The notes beneath the pieces are model-generated. The model worked only from the letters and a program-made list of their open reading frames with translations, was not told the origin of the DNA and did not search any database. DNA of 64,000 nt from Clostridium jeddahitimonense. Its GTDB lineage: Bacteria; Bacillota; Clostridia; Clostridiales; Clostridiaceae. Made by a program: the position numbers and the translations under genes. The first letter of the stretch is position 1, and each line of letters opens with the position of its first letter. This document shows, piece after piece, positions 59,713-64,000 of the stretch. The DNA lies in assembly GCA_000753455.2 (NCBI GenBank), contig LM994670.1, positions 3,583,806 through 3,647,805 of the forward strand, written 5' to 3'.

Positions 59713-60789
59713 TTAAGTAATTAATTTTTCTGATTTTATTTTAAGTTCTATTTTACTATTTAATAAAGCAATTATTGGTTTATATATTAAATTTATTAAA
59801 TACGATGATATTAAACACATAATAACCAACCATGGAAATATAAGAAAACTATACTTTGATGCAAATACTACTTCTTTAAAATAAATCATATAAAAAAACA
59901 TATGAGTAAGCCACATATTCGTTGAATGATTACTTAAATAATCTAACAATTTACTAACCCATCTTGGCTTATCAATTAAATTAAAAATACATATAAAAGC
60001 TACTCCTGTAAATACAGCAACAAATAAAGTTTGAACTACTCCATGTGCTACTATCATTAATATAATCAACATTAATCCTAATAAGTTTTTAAGCCTTATT
60101 TTATCTGCTAAATTATATAATTTACTGTATATTTTCTTATTAGCAAATATAGCTCCAACTATAAATGGAAACTGTGATGTTCCAAATAGAGCTAACTGTC
60201 TAATAATCCAATTAAAAAATATATTATCAAAAACTATTACTCCTTTTATCCTTTGAACATAAGCAACTATATAAAATAAAAAAGACCGTATAATAATTAA
60301 ATAAGAATTATTTTTTACAACTATCTTGTTTATCATAGGTGATACTAATACTAAAATAATGTATGTAGTTACAAACCACCAAGCTCCATTATATGCTGGG
60401 GATATTGTAGTTAACGTTAACATAAAAGTTTTTAAATATCCTGGATATTTATTAGCTTGTTCGAATATTGGTCCTAAAATAACTACAAAAATAAATAATA
60501 CTATCCAATAGTTGATGTATAACTTAAGAATTCTAATAAGATTATTTTTAAAGTAATTATCATTATTATTTTTATAACTTATAAATAATCCATATCCACT
60601 ACAAAAACAATATATTGCAACACAACAATCTCCAAACAAAGCTAAATAATATACTAATGGAGTACTTCCTATAAATATAAGTGGAGTATATAGACCTTCA
60701 TATGATTTTGTACAGAATAAATGAAGTAGTAACATAAATAGTATTGCTATACCTTTAGTAGTTTTAATCTGACTTTTAGTTAACTCCAT
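59713..60789 (-). CDS. Acyltransferase-3 family membrane protein
   Basis: A 358-residue protein with about ten membrane helices. The conserved acceptor His is in KGIAILFMLLLHLF (residue 22) and an Arg/Gly pattern CSGYGLFI follows. Acyltransferase-3 proteins O-acetylate or O-succinylate cell-surface glycans. A decayed relative lies immediately upstream (60843-61167), so this locus once had two. Confidence 0.88.
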   Translation of the reverse strand: MELTKSQIKTTKGIAILFMLLLHLFCTKSYEGLYTPLIFIGSTPLVYYLALFGDCCVAIYCFCSGYGLFISYKNNNDNYFKNNLIRILKLYINYWIVLFIFVVILGPIFEQANKYPGYLKTFMLTLTTISPAYNGAWWFVTTYIILVLVSPMINKIVVKNNSYLIIIRSFLFYIVAYVQRIKGVIVFDNIFFNWIIRQLALFGTSQFPFIVGAIFANKKIYSKLYNLADKIRLKNLLGLMLIILMIVAHGVVQTLFVAVFTGVAFICIFNLIDKPRWVSKLLDYLSNHSTNMWLTHMFFYMIYFKEVVFASKYSFLIFPWLVIMCLISSYLINLIYKPIIALLNSKIELKIKSEKLIT

Positions 60790-60842
60790 AAACTCACCCT
60801 TCTACTTTTCTATTAGTTACAAATATATTTAATATAATTTAT

Positions 60843-61167
60843 TTATAAAATAAGAATATTAGCTCCTCCCACTGCTATAAGTTCGCTTATAGTAAACTTA
60901 CATATACAAGAAAAACTAATAAAAATACTCATAATTAAAGTTATTATATGTATTGGATACATATTTTAAATTTTATTCATTCTCCATAATACACTTTCTT
61001 TTATATTAATTCCTTTCACTCTATCATTATAGTTATAGTAAAGTACAAATCCTGATAATATAAAGAAAAATGTCACTGGAAATACCTCTTTAGGTATAAA
61101 TCCCACGTGAAAAAAAGAATATTGCAAGCATTGCTAACGCTCTTAATTCTTGTGATGATCTAATCAT
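60843..61167 (-). pseudogene. Decayed acyltransferase-3 gene (N-terminal fragment)
   Basis: Starting at the ATG ending at 61167 (with GGAGGGAC upstream), the frame reads SQELRALAMLAIFFF and then is lost at a run of T; in the next frame it continues HVGFIPKEVFPVTFFFILSGFVLYY and later, after a stop, NMYPIHIITLIMSIFISFS. This is the start of an acyltransferase-3 protein (conserved His, LSGFVLYY, R..YPIHIITL) broken by at least one frameshift in the T tract and a stop. The remainder of the gene is missing. Confidence 0.75.
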
Positions 61168-61193
61168 TTTGTCCCTCCAATTATAATAAGCTC

Positions 61194-62741
61194 CTAACTT
61201 AATTTTAATATTTTATTAAGTACTCCTATATTAGAAATTTGACTTTTTAATGCTCCAAGCAAATACTTAAACTCTTCAGTTTTATAAAATAACACTAAGT
61301 ATATTATGTTAGGAATAATCAAGCAAATAATTCCCCTTTCACATAAAGATATAAAGCTATATCCATCTATAAATAAATTACATACACTACTTGTTCCTAA
61401 TCCTATTATTAAAGTTAATAGTAAATAAAATATATATTTTCTAAAATAAATCCAAACTGATTTTTTAAATAAATTTTTATATAATATTCTTGGTTGATTC
61501 CAAAAAGGTACCAATAGAGTGCTTATTGTAGTTCCTATAAATACTCCAACTAATCCTAACCTCTGCATTAATATTATAGATGCAATAAGATTTACTAATC
61601 CCTCAAATACTGGAGCATATTTATCTTGAACAAATAACCCTGCTTTACTTTTATAATTTCCTACAACACCTCTCATTCCGCTTATATAAAAATTTACTAA
61701 TATAAATATAAATATAAACTTTTCTAATAGATAACCTGTACCTATCCACCAATTTATAAACGGTTCTAAAAGGACATATAAAAATATTGTTGCAAAAGAA
61801 TAAATCCAAAAGCTCAAGAAATAACTTACATTAAATATTTCATAAACTTTCTCTTTATCTTCTGTTGCTATTAGATTACCTACTCCGACTCCTATACCAC
61901 CAATTATAGGTCCTAATAAAGCTGATAATTGAGTAGTTACCATAGTATAATTTGAATAAAGACCAACTGTAGCTACATTTATAAAAGATGCTATTAATAA
62001 ATTATCTGTACTATTTACTAAATATCCTCCTATATTATGTAAAAACATTGCCTTTACATTTTTTGTTATATTATTCTTAGTATCTTTATCAATTTTATAA
62101 TCATATTTATTATCTAAGTATGGATACAATTTTCTAACTGTAATTGTATTTACGATGTTTTGAATTATAAAAACTATCAATTCTATTGCCAAAAACAAGA
62201 TATAATTCTTAGTTTTAATTAAAATAACTATTTTAGCTATAGTAGTTACTACTTGAAATATAAGATTATTTCTAGATAATAGATATCCCTTCTGATCTGC
62301 ATTTATTAATGCCCACTTATATGCGTTCAAATACGATATAGCATTTTTAATTACAAATATAGAATAAACTACAAACATAAATGGTATGTCTGAATCTGTT
62401 TTCATTAATTTATTTAAAAAAGGATAAATTCCATAACTAAATAAAAGCATTATAGTAGCTAAAATTATATATGCCTTTTTATATAATTTTACTAATGCAC
62501 ATATCTTTTCTTTATCCTCTTCGGATAATGGTTTATATAAATTGTATACTATACTTATACCAATACCACTTTCTATTAAAACCATCATTGATAATATATT
62601 AGTTAATACTCCATTTATCCCTAAATATTCAGTACTTAAATTATCTATAAAAACTTTTCTTGATATAAATCCAAGTATAATTATTACAAATTGAGATATT
62701 AAATTCATACTTATATTTTTAACAGCATATTTAGTTCTCAT
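61194..62741 (-). CDS. Polysaccharide flippase (Wzx/MATE-like, oligosaccharide flippase family)
   Basis: A 515-residue protein with 12-14 helices: NISMNLISQFVIIILGFISRKVFI at the N-terminus, STEYLGINGVLTNILSM, and a central ALLGPIIGGIGVGVGNLIATED segment. It would move lipid-linked polysaccharide repeat units across the membrane. Adjacent to a glycosyltransferase, with 27 bases between them, so cotranscribed. Confidence 0.9.
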   Translation of the reverse strand: MRTKYAVKNISMNLISQFVIIILGFISRKVFIDNLSTEYLGINGVLTNILSMMVLIESGIGISIVYNLYKPLSEEDKEKICALVKLYKKAYIILATIMLLFSYGIYPFLNKLMKTDSDIPFMFVVYSIFVIKNAISYLNAYKWALINADQKGYLLSRNNLIFQVVTTIAKIVILIKTKNYILFLAIELIVFIIQNIVNTITVRKLYPYLDNKYDYKIDKDTKNNITKNVKAMFLHNIGGYLVNSTDNLLIASFINVATVGLYSNYTMVTTQLSALLGPIIGGIGVGVGNLIATEDKEKVYEIFNVSYFLSFWIYSFATIFLYVLLEPFINWWIGTGYLLEKFIFIFILVNFYISGMRGVVGNYKSKAGLFVQDKYAPVFEGLVNLIASIILMQRLGLVGVFIGTTISTLLVPFWNQPRILYKNLFKKSVWIYFRKYIFYLLLTLIIGLGTSSVCNLFIDGYSFISLCERGIICLIIPNIIYLVLFYKTEEFKYLLGALKSQISNIGVLNKILKLS

Positions 62742-62768
62742 CTTTAAACCTCTTCATCAATTCTTGTA

Positions 62769-63872
62769 TTAAGTATTCATACGTTCCTTAATAGCTCTTA
62801 CCATACATTCTTTTTTGAAATCTACTATAATTCCATCTGCTTCAATTTTTATTTGCTCATTTACTCCAGTAAAATTAGTAGTTATTATTTCCTTATTTAA
62901 ACATTTTGCCTCAGCTAATGTTAAACAATATCCCTCATGCCTTGATGTTTGAACATATAAATCAGCATTTTTTATATATGGATACGGGTTGGGTGTCGCT
63001 CCAACTAAAATAAACTCTTTTTCTAATCCATACTTTTTAATTAAATTTTCATATTCTTTCCTACTATTACCTTCACCTACACAATACCATCTAACTTTAT
63101 AGCCATCAGCTTTTAATATTCTCATAGCTTCTATGGCTAAGTCTTGTCCTTTCTCTTTTGATAGCCTTCCTACCGTAACTATATTAGTAAATGAACTATC
63201 GTATTTTATATCTTGATCTTCATTTGCCATATCATTTATTAAATCTTTACAAATGATGTTTAGAAACAATTCAGTTTTATTCTCTATTCCTGAAATTGTG
63301 CTAATTAATTTATCTTTAGCTTCATTTGACACTGCAAATATTTTATTGTAGCTCTTATACATACCTTCATATAACTTTTTATTAATACAATGTTTAATCA
63401 CATCAAAATGAACCCAAGCTACCTTTTTTTCTGCATCAACTTTTTTTGCTACATATGAATCAATTATTTCTGTTGGTCCTGCATACGAAATAGCAATATC
63501 ATATTTATTATTACATTTCGGAATTTCTTTTAAGATGTTTTTGTAATATATGTATCTATTTTCCATATTTCTAGAAAAAAAATAAATAACTCCAAATCTT
63601 ATAGCTTTTATATAGTTCCTATTTTTAATAAAATTTTTTATAGTTGTTTGTGGCGGCTGCATAATAATTTCTTTAATATCTTTAAACCATTCTGCTTCTT
63701 CTTCCTTAACCCATTTAGGCAAATATTCTAAGAATCCACCCTTCTTCTCTAAAAGTAATACAGTTACGTCATATTCATCTTGAGGAATCTGAGACAATAA
63801 TGATAATAATGACTTTTCTACTCCCCCTATATTCATTGAACTTAATACAAATAATATTTTCTTAATTGTCAT
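62769..63872 (-). CDS. Glycosyltransferase family 4-like protein, short at the C-terminus
   Basis: A 367-residue GT-B enzyme. The N-terminal half starts FVLSSMNIGGVEKSLLSLL (acceptor-side loop), and the C-terminal half has VTVGRLSKEKGQDLAIEAM and the E-x7-E motif HEGYCLTLAEAK followed by GVNEQI. The protein ends at RAIKERMNT, before the terminal helices seen in most relatives, so the C-terminus may be trimmed. AGGAGGTA precedes the ATG. Confidence 0.85.
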   Translation of the reverse strand: MTIKKILFVLSSMNIGGVEKSLLSLLSQIPQDEYDVTVLLLEKKGGFLEYLPKWVKEEEAEWFKDIKEIIMQPPQTTIKNFIKNRNYIKAIRFGVIYFFSRNMENRYIYYKNILKEIPKCNNKYDIAISYAGPTEIIDSYVAKKVDAEKKVAWVHFDVIKHCINKKLYEGMYKSYNKIFAVSNEAKDKLISTISGIENKTELFLNIICKDLINDMANEDQDIKYDSSFTNIVTVGRLSKEKGQDLAIEAMRILKADGYKVRWYCVGEGNSRKEYENLIKKYGLEKEFILVGATPNPYPYIKNADLYVQTSRHEGYCLTLAEAKCLNKEIITTNFTGVNEQIKIEADGIIVDFKKECMVRAIKERMNT

Positions 63873-63887
63873 TACCTCCTTCTTTTG

Positions 63888-64000
63888 TTAAAGTAATTCA
63901 AATAGTTTATCTATTTCTCTATTTTCCTCGATAGTTTTATTTTACCAAATTAGCTTTAATATTTTTTATTGTCCAGTAATTTTTTTATAGCTAAGTAAAC
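63888..64000 (-). pseudogene. C-terminal end of a glycosyltransferase-like gene, frame apparently broken
   Basis: At the window edge the minus strand encodes VYLAIKKLLDNKKY then a stop; in another frame KANLV, then in a third NKTIEENREIDKLFELL and a stop. Joined, these resemble the last residues of clostridial group-1 glycosyltransferases. Two single-base changes in A/T runs would restore one frame. Only 113 bases are visible, so this is tentative. Confidence 0.4.

Overview
The window is AT-rich (roughly 70% A+T) with strong AGGAGG-type ribosome binding sites, U-tailed hairpin terminators and families typical of Clostridium: a fucose microcompartment, RF3, DUF4491, orphan sporulation-type kinases and CpsB/Wzz capsule genes. 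It is most likely a chromosomal segment of a host- or gut-associated Clostridium sensu stricto; the sequence alone does not give the species. Most genes run on the minus strand. I saw no rRNA, tRNA, CRISPR array, phage module or intact insertion sequence.

Layout. 1-7.2 kb: the start of a Wzz-type capsule gene, two small unknown genes, a small sigma-70 factor, a secreted thioester-domain (TQXA) protein, a CpsB-type phosphatase, an ATC-hydrolase-like protein, a membrane-anchored M20 peptidase and a P-loop ATPase. 7.3-13 kb: a two-component system followed by a MacA/MacB-type efflux operon with a lipoprotein. 13-19 kb: two near-identical zinc-ribbon microproteins, a DUF4491 protein, a GH1 glycosidase, two divergent XRE regulators with an inverted-repeat operator, and an orphan PAS histidine kinase. 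19.4-30.7 kb: a 15-gene bacterial microcompartment (BMC) operon. 31-42 kb: the matching L-fucose genes (DeoR regulator, kinase, isomerase FucI, ABC importer, mutarotase FucU). 42-50.7 kb: DUF2975/XRE pair, prfC, three HAD phosphatases, manA and small unknown proteins. 50.9-57.4 kb: a peptide-modification (RiPP-like) locus. 57.8-64 kb: an SH3-like protein and polysaccharide genes (phosphodiester glycosidase, YdcF, acyltransferase, flippase, glycosyltransferase) with two decayed genes.

How the parts work together. Fucose would enter through the ABC importer, be mutarotated (FucU), isomerised (FucI), phosphorylated (FGGY kinase) and cleaved by an aldolase carrying a C-terminal encapsulation helix. 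The L-lactaldehyde would be handled inside the shell by a zinc alcohol dehydrogenase and a CoA-acylating aldehyde dehydrogenase, both with N-terminal encapsulation helices, with PduL recovering acyl phosphate and PduS/PduT moving electrons. No diol dehydratase or glycyl-radical enzyme is present in the window, so lactaldehyde dismutation to 1,2-propanediol plus lactate is the simplest reading.

Two things stand out. First, a dozen or so arrays of short hairpins with 3-4 nt loops (closed C-GNA-G on one strand), spaced about 22-23 nt apart, start directly at stop codons and end before terminators; one hairpin lies inside the end of a coding region. Second, the 50.9-57.4 kb locus combines a radical SAM/SPASM enzyme, a PqqD-type recognition protein, an HPr-kinase-like enzyme, a PF14907-type nucleotidyltransferase, an S24/S26 peptidase, an ABC exporter and a 110-residue candidate precursor ending in serine. 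That mix resembles the tailoring part of phosphorylated lasso peptide clusters, but without the lasso cyclase.
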